Assembly (NCBI RefSeq): GCF_014649115.1
Contig: NZ_BMSK01000033.1
Location: 1-64,000 of the forward strand
DNA from: Streptomyces eurythermus
GTDB taxonomy: Bacteria > Actinomycetota > Actinomycetes > Streptomycetales > Streptomycetaceae
Length of the DNA stretch: 64,000 nucleotides
Direction of reading: 5' to 3'
Each line of letters starts with the position of its first letter. Position 1 is the stretch's first letter. The notes under the pieces are model-generated. The model saw nothing but the letters and a program-made list of their open reading frames with translations, was not told the origin of the DNA and did not search any database. A program made the translations under genes and the position numbers. This document shows, piece by piece, positions 41,759-49,751 of the stretch.

Positions 41759-42325
41759 TCAGCGCGCGGCGAGGGCCTGGACCAGGGCACCCGGGTCGTC
41801 GGCGTGCAGCCGGACCACGCGCACCGGCCTGCGCCGGCCCAGCAGGGACGTGTGCGCGACGGGCTCGGCGAGCTCGAGGGTCACCGTGGTCTGCGAGCCG
41901 ACGATCAGGTCCAGGGCGTCCGGTTCCGGCTTGTGCGTGGTCCGGGTCTCCCGGCGTACGGCGGCGATCGAGGCCAGCGGGATCCGCAGGTCGGCATGGG
42001 CGCCGTGGCGCACCCGCAGCGTGTCACCGGTCAGCACGTGCGGGCGGACCACGCCGGCCGCGTGCAGGCCGATCACGAACAGCACGGTGTACACGTCCAC
42101 CACCAGCAGTACGTCGTGCGCGAGCGGCATGTCCCGCAGCATGAAGGACACCCCGACCGTCTCCACGACGCAGACGAAGGCCAGCCCCAGCAGCGTCGAG
42201 CCCTGCCCGCGCGCGTACCCGAACGCCCGCCCGCCGGCGGTGCCCTGGGTGCGCCGGGCCAGCCACAGCGCCAGGCTGACGAAGAGCCGCATCTCGTGCC
42301 GGGCCATCCGGTACACCGCCGTCAT
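41759..42325 (-). CDS. Membrane protein with PH-like domain (188 aa)
   Basis: Starts at ATG 42325. Two hydrophobic segments lie in the first half (STLLGLAFVCVVETVGVSFM, DVLLVVDVYTVLFVIGLHAAGVV); the second half resembles a bacterial PH-like fold (GDTLRVRHGAHADLRIPLAS and TVTLELAEPVAHTSLLGRRR). Function unknown. Its start overlaps the MerR stop by 4 bp, so the MerR regulator and this protein form an operon, and the regulator may control it. Confidence 0.75.
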   Translation of the reverse strand: MTAVYRMARHEMRLFVSLALWLARRTQGTAGGRAFGYARGQGSTLLGLAFVCVVETVGVSFMLRDMPLAHDVLLVVDVYTVLFVIGLHAAGVVRPHVLTGDTLRVRHGAHADLRIPLASIAAVRRETRTTHKPEPDALDLIVGSQTTVTLELAEPVAHTSLLGRRRPVRVVRLHADDPGALVQALAAR

Positions 42326-43068
42326 CGCTCCACCCCCAGGACGATCTCCAGCATACGGCGCACCGCCTCCGCCTGGGCGGGCGCGAGGTCGGTGTACAGA
42401 GCCCCCAACACCGCGTTGTCCAGGTCGGGTTGGCCCTCCGTCGGCAACCCGTGCGGTGCGCACGCGGCGAGCGCGCGCGCCGTCCGCTCCACGCGCGGAT
42501 CACCCGGGTCCGCGTCGGCCAGCCCGTCGAGCAGCGCGTACGCCTCGCGGGTGCGGGCCACCGTGTCCGGGTCGTCCAGGACGCCGCGCAACGCGGCCGA
42601 CAGCCGCTCCCGGTCCTCCGGCGACGCCCCCGTGTCGACCAGGGCCAGGATCTCCCGGTCCTTGACGGCCATGGGGGAGCCGTCGGCCGGCAACATGTCC
42701 AGTACGGCGGCCAGTTCGGGCGAGACGGGACCCTCGGCGGGCGGCTCACCGGCGTCCAGCAGCGCCCGCAGCCGCCGCCGGCGCTCCCGGATCGCCGTCT
42801 CCTGCCGGGCCAGGTCCTCGTCGAGTTCGGTCAGCACCTCGGCGAGGTCCTTGCCCGCGTCGTCGGCGAGCACGTCGCGTACCTCGGTCAGGCCCAGCCC
42901 CAGCTCGGTCAGCCGCCGGATCCGGGCGAGGACGACGGCGTGCCGCAGCGCGTAGTGCCGGTAGCCGTTGGCACGCCGCGCCGGCTCGGGCAGCAGGCCC
43001 AGGTGGTGGTAGTGCCGCACGGTGCGCGTCGTGACGCCGACGGCGGCGGCGAGTTCTCCGATCCGCAT
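42322..43068 (-). CDS. MerR-family transcriptional regulator
   Basis: A 248-residue regulator. MerR winged helix: MRIGELAAAVGVTTRTVRHY and HHLGLLPEPARRANGYRHY, then the dimerisation coil (DEDLARQETAIRERRRRLRAL). The C-terminal domain is larger than in metal-sensing MerR proteins and resembles TipAS-like multidrug sensors. The ATG at 43068 lies 6 bp after a TGTACT -10 box, so the mRNA is leaderless. Promoter geometry (19-bp spacer) suggests activation by MerR-type DNA untwisting. Confidence 0.87.
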   Translation of the reverse strand: MRIGELAAAVGVTTRTVRHYHHLGLLPEPARRANGYRHYALRHAVVLARIRRLTELGLGLTEVRDVLADDAGKDLAEVLTELDEDLARQETAIRERRRRLRALLDAGEPPAEGPVSPELAAVLDMLPADGSPMAVKDREILALVDTGASPEDRERLSAALRGVLDDPDTVARTREAYALLDGLADADPGDPRVERTARALAACAPHGLPTEGQPDLDNAVLGALYTDLAPAQAEAVRRMLEIVLGVER

Positions 43069-43074
43069 GGGACC

Positions 43075-43106
43075 AGTACAGACGTTGACGTCGCGGCGGG
43101 GTCAAG
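43075..43106 (-). promoter_or_regulatory. MerR-type promoter with 19-bp spacer
   Basis: On the minus strand a -35 TTGACC (43105-43100) and a -10 TGTACT (43080-43075) are separated by 19 bp, the lengthened spacing used by MerR activators. An inverted repeat CTTGAC...GTCAAC spans the spacer (43084-43106) and is the likely binding site. Confidence 0.72.
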
Positions 43107-43117
43107 CGGCGGGCCGG

Positions 43118-43401
43118 GGCTGGGGCCGGTCCGGTGGTGTCGGGTCGGTGGTCGAGGGTCTTGGCCGGTCCGGTGGTGTCGGCGTCGGCCGTGCGGTGGC
43201 CCGGGGCGCACCGACCAGCGTTCCAGGGCCTTGGTCGGTCGGGGGACGTCAGAAGTCGGTCGAGCGGTGGCCCGGGGTGTACCGAGTCAGCGTTGCGGGG
43301 TCTCGGTCGGTCGGCTGACGCCGACGTGGGTCAAGCGGCGACCCGGGGTGTACCGAGCCAGCGTTCCAGGGCCTCGGTCGGTCGGCTGACGCCGACGTGG
43401 G
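43118..43401. repeat. 71-bp tandem repeats: ghost copies of a gene's 3' end
   Basis: Repeat starts at 43402 (the real gene end), 43331, 43260 and 43189 are each 71 bp apart, with a further partial copy to about 43118. Read on the minus strand the first ghost spells EALERWLGTPRVAA-stop, against the real EALDRWLGAPRVAA-stop; later copies are more diverged. The intervening 30 bp (CCCACGTCGGCGTCAGCCGA core) is also kept. This fills the gap between the monooxygenase and MerR genes. Confidence 0.88.
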
Positions 43402-45015
43402 TCAAGCGGCGACCCGGGGTGCGCCGAGCCAGCGGTCCAGGGCCTCGGGCAGCCCCTCGCCGCCCGCCGTGTCGGAGGCCCACGCCACGAACCCGTCCGG
43501 CCGCACGAACAGCCCCCGCAGCCCGGGCCGGTCCGGGCAGGCGGCCGTGACCACGTCCAGCCGGTCGCCGTAGCCCCCGGCCCGGGCCCGCAGCCCGGCG
43601 TCGTCGGCCGGGTCCAGCAGCAGGGCGCGGCCGGTGTGCAGCCGCTCGCCGAGCCGGGTGCCGTCGGCAAGCCGCAGGTCGGGCGCGCAGACACCGGTCA
43701 GCGGGTGGTCGCCGGGCAGGTCGTAGCGCTGCCGCACGCCGGAGATCCGCGTGGCCAGGCAGGTCGTGCCGGCGCTGGTCAGCGCCAGGTCGGTGACCAC
43801 CCGGCGCAGCGCGCGGGAGTGCCGGTCGGGGCGCATCAGCGCGATCTGGGCCCGCGTCCAGTCCAGCACCCGGGCGCCGACCGGGTGCCGTTCGGCGGTG
43901 TAGGTGTCCAGCAGCGACTCGGGGGCCCGGCCGCGTGCGACGGCGGCCAGTTTCCAGCCCAGGTTCAGCGCGTCCCCGATGCCGAGGTTGAGGCCCTGCC
44001 CGCCGAACGGCGCGTGCACATGCGCCGCGTCGCCGGCGAGCAGCACCCGGCCCCGGCGGTAGTCGGTCGCCTGGCGGGCGTTGTCGGTGAACCGGGTCGC
44101 CGTGAGCACCTCGGTGACGGTCACCTCGGGCACGCCCGAGACCCGGCGCAGGCTCGCCGTCAGCTCCTCGGCGGTGACCGGCGCGGACCGGTCGGCCGGC
44201 GGACCGTCGAACTCCACGGTGAGCACGCGCCCCGGGAACGGCCCGTGGACGTACGTCCCCGTGTCGGTGGTCCGCCAGCCGGTGCCCAGCCGCTCGGCCC
44301 CGGCCAGTCGTACGAGCGCCTGGTAGCCGGTGATCTCCGGTGCCGTGCCCGGGAAGTCGAACCCGGCCAGCTTGCGGACCGTACTGCGCCCACCGTCACA
44401 CCCGACCAGCCGGCCGGCCCGCAGACTCCGCGGGCTCCTGTGCGCGTTGTCGGTGCGGAGGCGCACGGTCACCCCACCGGCTTCGGCGTCGAAGCCGGTC
44501 AGTTCGACGCCCCGGCGCACCTCGACGCCCAGCCGCCCGGCCCACCGGCCGAGGATCCGCTCCAGCTCGGCCTGGGGCACGACGAGACCGGCGTGGGCGG
44601 CGGGGCCCGCGTCCGCCCAGGCGGGATCGGAGTCGTCGAGGAGGTCCGGGTCGAGCATGATCCCGGCGAAGTGCCCGGCGACCTTGGGCGGGAGTCCGGA
44701 GGACCCACCGGGGGCGCGACCGCTGGTCCGGCCGGGAGCGCGACCGTTGTTCCCGCCGAAGGCGCGCAGCCGGGCCCGGGACGCCTCCCAGGCCGCCGCC
44801 AGCTCGGGCAGCAGGCCCCGCCGGTACAGGGCGATCGCGGTCGCGATGTTGACGGAGCCCGCCTTGATCGTCTCGTCCACCTCGGTCCGCCGCTCCAGGA
44901 CCAGCACCCGTGCCCCGCCCAGCCGCAGCTCACAGGCGAGGAAGAGCCCCACGGGGCCGGCACCGGCCACCACCACGTCGTAGTCGTACTCGGTTGTCGT
45001 CATGGCTGTCGTCAT
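43402..45015 (-). CDS. FAD-dependent aromatic monooxygenase
   Basis: A 537-residue class A flavin hydroxylase. FAD motifs: VVVAGAGPVGLFLACELRLG near the N terminus, LVGCDGGRSTVRKLAGFDFPG, and VLLAGDAAHVHAPFGGQGLN, followed by a thioredoxin-like C-terminal domain. It is similar to rifampicin and polyketide hydroxylases that modify aromatic compounds with NAD(P)H and O2. Divergent from a TetR gene across an interval with a perfect operator, so probably induced by an aromatic or drug ligand. Its 3' end has been tandemly copied downstream. Confidence 0.88.
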   Translation of the reverse strand: MTTAMTTTEYDYDVVVAGAGPVGLFLACELRLGGARVLVLERRTEVDETIKAGSVNIATAIALYRRGLLPELAAAWEASRARLRAFGGNNGRAPGRTSGRAPGGSSGLPPKVAGHFAGIMLDPDLLDDSDPAWADAGPAAHAGLVVPQAELERILGRWAGRLGVEVRRGVELTGFDAEAGGVTVRLRTDNAHRSPRSLRAGRLVGCDGGRSTVRKLAGFDFPGTAPEITGYQALVRLAGAERLGTGWRTTDTGTYVHGPFPGRVLTVEFDGPPADRSAPVTAEELTASLRRVSGVPEVTVTEVLTATRFTDNARQATDYRRGRVLLAGDAAHVHAPFGGQGLNLGIGDALNLGWKLAAVARGRAPESLLDTYTAERHPVGARVLDWTRAQIALMRPDRHSRALRRVVTDLALTSAGTTCLATRISGVRQRYDLPGDHPLTGVCAPDLRLADGTRLGERLHTGRALLLDPADDAGLRARAGGYGDRLDVVTAACPDRPGLRGLFVRPDGFVAWASDTAGGEGLPEALDRWLGAPRVAA

Positions 45016-45027
45016 GGGCGGTAACTG

Positions 45028-45053
45028 TAGTCACTAAAACTTTCGAGTGACTA
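45028..45053. promoter_or_regulatory. TetR operator TAGTCACT-N10-AGTGACTA
   Basis: Perfect 8-bp inverted repeat with a 10-bp A/T-rich spacer, midway between the divergent monooxygenase (start 45015) and TetR (start 45078) genes. This is the classic position of a TetR autoregulatory site controlling both promoters. Confidence 0.85.
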
Positions 45054-45077
45054 TAGATTCTGGGATACAGTTCCCTC

Positions 45078-45704
45078 ATGGATTCCAGACCTGATGAGGA
45101 GCTCTCCTTGCGGGAGCGGAAGAAGCGCGAGACCCGGCAGCGCATCTCGGACATCGCGACGGACCTGATCGGGAAGCGCGGCTTCGACGCGGTGACGGTC
45201 ACCGAGATCGCCCGTGCGGCAGGCGTCTCCCCGATGACGGTCTTCAACTACTTCCCGCGCAAGGAAGACCTCTTCCTGGACCGCATCCCGGAGGCGGCCG
45301 GCCTCTTCGCGTCGGCGGTACGAGACCGCGCCCCCGGCGAACCCCCGCTCGCCGCCCTGCGCCGCCTGGCGCTGCGGCTCCTCGAAGAGCGGCATCCGCT
45401 GGGCGGGGTCGGGGACACCTTCGCCGACTTCTGGCGGATCGTCGCCGACTCTCCCGCGCTGCGCGCGCGGGCACGGGAGGGTGTGGAGGAGGTCGAGGCG
45501 GCGCTGGCTGCCGCGTTCGGCGAGGCGGGCGTGGCGGACCCGGAGTTGTCGGCGGCGCTGGCCATGGCCGCGTACCGGACGGTGTTCGTCGCCTCGGTGC
45601 GCCGGCTGCTCGCGGGAGACCCGGTGACGGAGGTGGCCCGGGACCACCGGCGCCGACTGGAGAGGGCGTTCGACGCCTTGGAGAGAACGGACCTTGACGG
45701 CTAA
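45078..45704 (+). CDS. TetR-family regulator (208 aa)
   Basis: N-terminal helix-turn-helix RQRISDIATDLIGKRGFDAV then TVTEIARAAGVSPMTVFNYF and PRKEDLFLDR. The ligand-binding domain is variable. It diverges from the flavin monooxygenase and almost certainly represses it and itself through the TAGTCACT-N10-AGTGACTA site at 45028-45053. The last codons overlap the first of two GGCTAAC-N3-GTTAGCC palindromes that belong to the next TetR gene's circuit. Confidence 0.88.
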   Translation: MDSRPDEELSLRERKKRETRQRISDIATDLIGKRGFDAVTVTEIARAAGVSPMTVFNYFPRKEDLFLDRIPEAAGLFASAVRDRAPGEPPLAALRRLALRLLEERHPLGGVGDTFADFWRIVADSPALRARAREGVEEVEAALAAAFGEAGVADPELSAALAMAAYRTVFVASVRRLLAGDPVTEVARDHRRRLERAFDALERTDLDG

Positions 45705-45742
45705 CACTGTTAGCCGTACGGTCATGGCTAACGACGTTAGCC
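45699..45742. promoter_or_regulatory. Twin operators GGCTAAC-N3-GTTAGCC
   Basis: Two perfect palindromes, 45699-45715 (spacer ACT) and 45726-45742 (spacer GAC), centres 27 bp apart, so on nearly the same face for two and a half turns. They stand directly upstream of the DUF4260-TetR operon and are its likely autoregulatory sites. Confidence 0.85.
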
Positions 45743-45781
45743 ACTACCCGGCGCGCCGTGACGACGACCCGGGAGGCAGCC

Positions 45782-46210
45782 ATGACCACGACAGCCGATA
45801 CGACGACGGCGACCGTCACCCGCCGCATCGTCAGTCCGGCCCTACGACGCGGGGCGTGGCTGGCGTTCGCGCTGTTCTGGTCGGCCTTCGCGGTGGTGGA
45901 ATGCGTGCGCCACGGCTGGCCGGCCACGGTGCTCGCGCTGGCCTTCCTCGTGCTGCCCGACCTGACCTTCCTGGTCGCGCTCGACGAGGCACCCCGCATG
46001 GCGAAGGGGCAGCTGCCGCCCCGCGCGGTGCCGTACTACAACGCCCTGCACCGTGCCCTGGTCCCGTTCACGCTCGCCGTCGCCTACGCGGCGCTCCCGC
46101 TGGACTGGCCGCCCGCCTTCGCCGCGCTGTGCGGCTGGCTCGCCCACATCTCGTACGATCGCGTCTTCGGCTACGGACTGCGCACCAAGGAGGGCTACCA
46201 GCGTGGCTGA
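45782..46210 (+). CDS. DUF4260-like membrane protein (142 aa)
   Basis: Starts at ATG 45782 behind GGGAGG. It has four hydrophobic segments (AWLAFALFWSAFAVVECV, TVLALAFLVLPDLTFLVAL, YYNALHRALVPFTLAVAYAAL, PAFAALCGWLAHISYDRVF) with conserved Asp and His residues as in the DUF4260 family. Unknown function. Its stop overlaps the start of the TetR gene downstream by 8 bp, and the twin palindromes upstream suggest that this TetR controls it. Confidence 0.72.
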   Translation: MTTTADTTTATVTRRIVSPALRRGAWLAFALFWSAFAVVECVRHGWPATVLALAFLVLPDLTFLVALDEAPRMAKGQLPPRAVPYYNALHRALVPFTLAVAYAALPLDWPPAFAALCGWLAHISYDRVFGYGLRTKEGYQRG

Positions 46211-46724
46211 CCGGCTCACCCCCCGGGCACGGGAGATCGTGACGGCGGCCCGGGACCTCCTGGAGGAGTCCGGACCCGCCCAGCTGACCATGCGCACCCT
46301 CGCCGACCGCCTCGGCATCAAGGCCCCGTCCCTCTACAAGCACTTCCCCGACAAGCACGCCGTAGAGGTCGAACTGGTGGCGCAGCTGCTGACGGAGACG
46401 GCGGAGGCACTGGAGGCCGCCGAGGCCCGCGCCCCCGGCTCGCTGGAGGCGCTGGCCGGGGCGTACCGGAGCTACGCCCTCGCCCACCCCCACCTGTACA
46501 GCCTGGGCACCGAGCGGCCCCTGCCCCGCGCCGAACTGCCCGCCGGCCTGGAGGACCGGGCCGCCCTGCCCCTGCTGCGCGCCTGCGCCGGCGACCTGGA
46601 CCTGGCCCGCGCCTTCTGGGCCTTCGCCCACGGCATGGTCACCCTGGAGATCCACGGCCGCTTCCCGGCCGACGCGGACCTGGAGGCGGCGTGGAAGCGG
46701 GGGCTCGGGGCGCTGGGCACGTAG
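46203..46724 (+). CDS. TetR-family regulator (173 aa)
   Basis: Start GTG 46203, inside the end of the DUF4260 gene. Helix-turn-helix: PRAREIVTAARDLLEESGPA, LTMRTLADRLGIKAPSLYKH and FPDKHAVEVEL. The short C-terminal domain (TetR_C_33/WHG-like) includes FWAFAHGMVTLEIHGRFP. It probably represses its own operon from the twin GGCTAAC-N3-GTTAGCC sites at 45699-45742. Ligand unknown. Confidence 0.88.
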   Translation: MADRLTPRAREIVTAARDLLEESGPAQLTMRTLADRLGIKAPSLYKHFPDKHAVEVELVAQLLTETAEALEAAEARAPGSLEALAGAYRSYALAHPHLYSLGTERPLPRAELPAGLEDRAALPLLRACAGDLDLARAFWAFAHGMVTLEIHGRFPADADLEAAWKRGLGALGT

Positions 46725-46777
46725 GGGAGCGGGCGCGGTCCGTGCCGGGGCGGCCGCCCGGTACCATGGTCCTCACG

Positions 46778-47185
46778 GCAGACGAGCCGGGCGGACGGCC
46801 GCGTGGAGCCCCCTAGGGGCTTCCCGAGGAACGTCCGGGCTCCACAGGGCAGGGTGGTGGCTAACGGCCACCCGGGGTGACCCGCGGGACAGTGCCACAG
46901 AAAGCAAACCGCCAGGGACTCCGGTCCCTGGTAAGGGTGAAACGGTGGTGTAAGAGACCACCAGTGCCCAGGGTGACCTGGGCAGCTAGGTAAACCCCAC
47001 CCGGAGCAAGGTCAAGAGGGGACACCTCGGTGTCCCTGCGCGGACGATCGAGGGCTGCCCGCCCGAGTCCGCGGGTAGACCGCACGAGGCCGGCGGCAAC
47101 GCCGGCCCTAGATGGATGGCCGTCGCCCCGGCCGCCGCGAGGCAACCGGGGAACAGAACCCGGCGTACAGCCCGACTCGTCTGCC
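46778..47185 (+). ncRNA. rnpB: RNase P RNA (type A)
   Basis: About 408 nt closed by GCAGACGAG at the 5' end and CTCGTCTGC at the 3' end (P1). Conserved region I GAGGAACGTCCGGGCTCC, the ACAGAAA/CGCGGGACAGTGCCACAGAAA core (near 46880-46901), GGTAAGGGTGAAACGGTGGTGTAAGAG and the 3' ACAGAACCCGGCGTACAG block are all present in order. It cleaves the 5' leader of tRNA precursors with the protein subunit encoded elsewhere. Confidence 0.96.
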
Positions 47186-47340
47186 GCTCAGGGCTTCCGA
47201 CCAGCGGAAACACGGGTCAGGAGCCCTTTCTTGCACGTCGGGCGGGTTTTGCCGGCTCCTGGTTCACACTGGTTCGAACGGCTATGTACGTAGTCATGGC
47301 AGCAGCTGTGCCTCGGGTGCCGGAGCCGACGGAGCAATCG

Positions 47341-47862
47341 TCATATGAGGGGCGCCCCGTCGCGGAGGTACAGCGGCCGTCCCGCGTCCAGTGCCCGCAG
47401 GGCGTGCTCGAACCGGCGCCGGACGCGGTCCCGGAGGCGGTCGGCGGCTTCGGCGGCCGTGACGAAGGCGGCTTCGGACAGCTCGTCGTCTCGTGGCCGT
47501 AGGCGGTCGGCCTGGTCGTCGTCCAGGGCGCCGCCGTCGAAGACGAACGCGAGTTGGTCATCCCAGGGGCCGTGCGGGGACACCCAGTCCACCACCAGCA
47601 GCCCGAGCAGTGTGACGCGTACGCCGAGTTCCTCCATCAGCTCGCGGCGTACCGTGGCGTCCGGCGGCTCATTGGCCTCCGCCATCCCGCCGGGCAGGTC
47701 CCATCCCGGTTTGTAGGTCGGGTTCACCAGCAGCACACGGCCGGAAGGGTCCCGCAGCAGCACATCGGCCGCCACGCGCTTGCGGGCCTGCTTGGCGTTG
47801 CCCTCCGCGAGATACGCGTTCCACGCGTCGGTGTCGGCGGGATCGGGCGCTGTGGGCCTCAT
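47341..47862 (-). CDS. NUDIX hydrolase
   Basis: A 173-residue NUDIX enzyme. The Nudix box runs from GGMAEANEPPDATV into RRELMEELGV (residues about 58-80), with all catalytic glutamates. It hydrolyses a nucleoside diphosphate linked to another group; substrate unknown. The start ATG overlaps the stop of the XRE-TPR regulator gene (ATGA), so the two are one transcript, divergent from the graspetide genes. The same NUDIX-regulator pair near RiPP genes may be coincidental, but the coupling is clear. Confidence 0.9.
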   Translation of the reverse strand: MRPTAPDPADTDAWNAYLAEGNAKQARKRVAADVLLRDPSGRVLLVNPTYKPGWDLPGGMAEANEPPDATVRRELMEELGVRVTLLGLLVVDWVSPHGPWDDQLAFVFDGGALDDDQADRLRPRDDELSEAAFVTAAEAADRLRDRVRRRFEHALRALDAGRPLYLRDGAPLI

Positions 47863-49124
47863 GCGGTCGTGCCTCTCCGGGGTGGCGGAATCAGATCAGC
47901 CAGCAGGAGCATTCTGGCCCGGCGTGCATCATCGAACCGCGCCAGGTACTCCCGGACCGGCCGGTACCCCCGGTGCGGCTCCAGCAGCCGGCGCAGCCCG
48001 TCGAGCTGCCGGACCACCCGGACCGAACCGAGGGTCGGGCTCGTGCTGAGCAGGTCGTGGCCGACGCTCACAGCGGCGTCCAGGTCACCCCGGCGCACGT
48101 GGATGTCCACCAGGCTGATCCGGCTGAGAGCCAGGGACCGCGCCCGCCCCGCCTCGCGCAGCGCAACAGCTTGTTCGGCGTGCGACAGCGCCTCGTCGTA
48201 CTGCTCCAGGTCCCGGAGGATCAGAGCCGACTCGCCGGCCAGCGCGGCGGCGTCGAACGGGCTCAGCCACGGGTGGTCAGCAGCGGGTGAAGCCGCCAGG
48301 TCACGGTGCGCGGCCTCCAGCGCGTGGGCGGCCGGGGCTCGCTGAGCCGCGGCGGCCAGCGCACGCGCATGCATGGTGTGCAGCCGCGCCGTCAGCGCCG
48401 CAATGGATGGCCCCTGGGTGGCCAGGTCGAGCCCGGCCCGCGCCCAGCCGACAGCCCCGGCCGCATCCCCGGTCTCAAGGGCGAGGTGACTGCTGCTCGC
48501 TGCGATGTGCGCGGCCAACGGGAGGTCACCAGAGGCGCGGGCCAGGGGGAGAGCGCGGGCGAAGTGCTGGGCCGCGCGGTCGTCATGACCGGAGTCGTGA
48601 GCCATCCAGCCCGCCATCTCGGTCAGCGCGGCTGCGGCGGCGAACACCTGCGGACCGCTGCCGATGTCGACCAGCCGGGGCGCCACCCGGTCCGACAGGT
48701 GCCGGACGACAGCCCCGTACAACCTGCCGCCGCCGGTCTGCCGGTCAGCGCTGCGGAAATGATCCATCGCCACCAGGTCGTCACCGTCCGGCGACGGCCG
48801 GTCCGTCCTCTCGTGCTCGGGGGTCGCCGGCGCGGGCTCCCACGAGCGTCGAGCCAGCCCCAGCAGATGGCCGGGGATGTGGAAGGCGTCGGCGATCTGC
48901 TCGAACAGGGTCAGCTTCTCCACCCGGCTCTTGCCGTTCATGTAGTCGTACAGCCGCCCCTGCGTGATGTCGACGGCGGTGGCGATGCGCCGCGTACTGA
49001 CACCGCGCGTATTGAGCATCCGGAACACCGCGCCCATGTCCCGCTCGGCACACGCACGGAGCAGACGTTCATCCCCGAGCAGACCGGCGACGACCTCACG
49101 CGGGTCCGGTGACAGACGGCCCAT
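47859..49124 (-). CDS. XRE-TPR transcriptional regulator next to graspetide genes
   Basis: A 421-residue regulator. An N-terminal helix-turn-helix (VSTRRIATAVDITQGRLYDY and MNGKSRVEKLTLFEQIADAF, residues 40-75) is followed by about 300 residues of tetratricopeptide-type helices (AAQHFARALPLARASGDLPL, ARAGLDLATQGPSIAALTAR, EALSHAEQAVALREAGRAR). Start ATG 49124 is chosen over TTG 49130 because GGGGAG then has proper spacing. A palindrome at 49180-49196 in the divergent gap is its probable site; signal-responsive control of the RiPP operon is inferred. Confidence 0.85.
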   Translation of the reverse strand: MGRLSPDPREVVAGLLGDERLLRACAERDMGAVFRMLNTRGVSTRRIATAVDITQGRLYDYMNGKSRVEKLTLFEQIADAFHIPGHLLGLARRSWEPAPATPEHERTDRPSPDGDDLVAMDHFRSADRQTGGGRLYGAVVRHLSDRVAPRLVDIGSGPQVFAAAAALTEMAGWMAHDSGHDDRAAQHFARALPLARASGDLPLAAHIAASSSHLALETGDAAGAVGWARAGLDLATQGPSIAALTARLHTMHARALAAAAQRAPAAHALEAAHRDLAASPAADHPWLSPFDAAALAGESALILRDLEQYDEALSHAEQAVALREAGRARSLALSRISLVDIHVRRGDLDAAVSVGHDLLSTSPTLGSVRVVRQLDGLRRLLEPHRGYRPVREYLARFDDARRARMLLLADLIPPPRRGTTA

Positions 49125-49484
49125 CTGCAACTCCCCGGTTAGCGACCGAGACCGATGCTAGGGCCAACGCGGTTCATCCGACTCCACGTTGGAGTCACCT
49201 TCTGGAGTCTCCCCAACCTCTCCTCTACGCGTTGACTGGCTTCACCCGCCGGGAGCGCATCCGTGAACGGACCTCGGAGCCGCTCCGCCCGCAGGCTTCT
49301 CCCAGGAGGCACGCGGGCGGGGTCTCCCCTCAGCCGCCCAGGCCAAGGAGTGACGACGATCATGATCCCCCGGCTGGGACACAACGCTCGTTCACGCCAG
49401 TTGCCCCGGTTGAGCTTCCCCCGCTGTCCCGGAGCCCCAGGCGACGGCTGTCACTACCGGATCACCCAAGAGATGAGGAGACCC
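49125..49484. other. Divergent control region of regulator and graspetide operon
   Basis: This 360-nt interval has no gene of its own. It contains the GACTCCA-N3-TGGAGTC operator and an extra TGGAGTC half-site at 49203-49209, a TAGCAT -10-like element on the minus strand at 49160-49155, and a GAGGAG ribosome site (49475-49480) for the precursor gene. Confidence 0.6.
49180..49196. promoter_or_regulatory. Palindrome GACTCCA-N3-TGGAGTC with extra half-site
   Basis: Perfect 7-bp arms around CGT, 56 bp from the XRE regulator start and 289 bp before the precursor gene. A third TGGAGTC follows 13 bp further at 49203-49209. Likely operator for the XRE-TPR protein. Confidence 0.75.
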
Positions 49485-49751
49485 ATGCAGCAGCCCTTGA
49501 CGTCACTGGATCAGGTCAAGCCCTGGGGACTCGGACGCATGCGGCCCTACCCGACTGCGGCCGTCCTCTCCGCCGCCCAGCCCGTCCTCGACCCGCACAC
49601 GCAGGTCCCCGCGTGGGTCGGCCCCGACGGCGCACCGCTGACGGCGGAGGCCAAGCACAAGCGGTCGGAGACGTCGCAGGAGACGAGCACGAAGACCAGC
49701 CTGGACGGCACCCCGGACCAGGGCAGCGACCAGAACGGGGACTCTGACTGA
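49485..49751 (+). CDS. tgmA: Graspetide (ATP-grasp-modified RiPP) precursor peptide
   Basis: An 88-residue precursor of the GRASP_targ family. The leader holds the recognition phrase KPWGLGRMRPYP (residues 12-23). The C-terminal core, from about residue 61, is rich in Ser/Thr and Asp/Glu: SETSQETSTKTSLDGTPDQG, then SDQNGDSD. Such cores receive ester (or amide) links between Thr/Ser (or Lys) side chains and Asp/Glu. The Asp74-Gly75 step is a likely aspartimide site given the PIMT-like gene. Start ATG 49485 is set by GAGGAG 4 nt upstream. It overlaps the ligase gene by 1 bp (TGATG). Natural processing site and activity unknown. Confidence 0.9.
   Translation: MQQPLTSLDQVKPWGLGRMRPYPTAAVLSAAQPVLDPHTQVPAWVGPDGAPLTAEAKHKRSETSQETSTKTSLDGTPDQGSDQNGDSD

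Noticed and set aside
43118..43401. CRISPR array
   Set aside because: The 71-bp units are contiguous with no unique spacers, and each derives from the neighbouring gene's 3' end.
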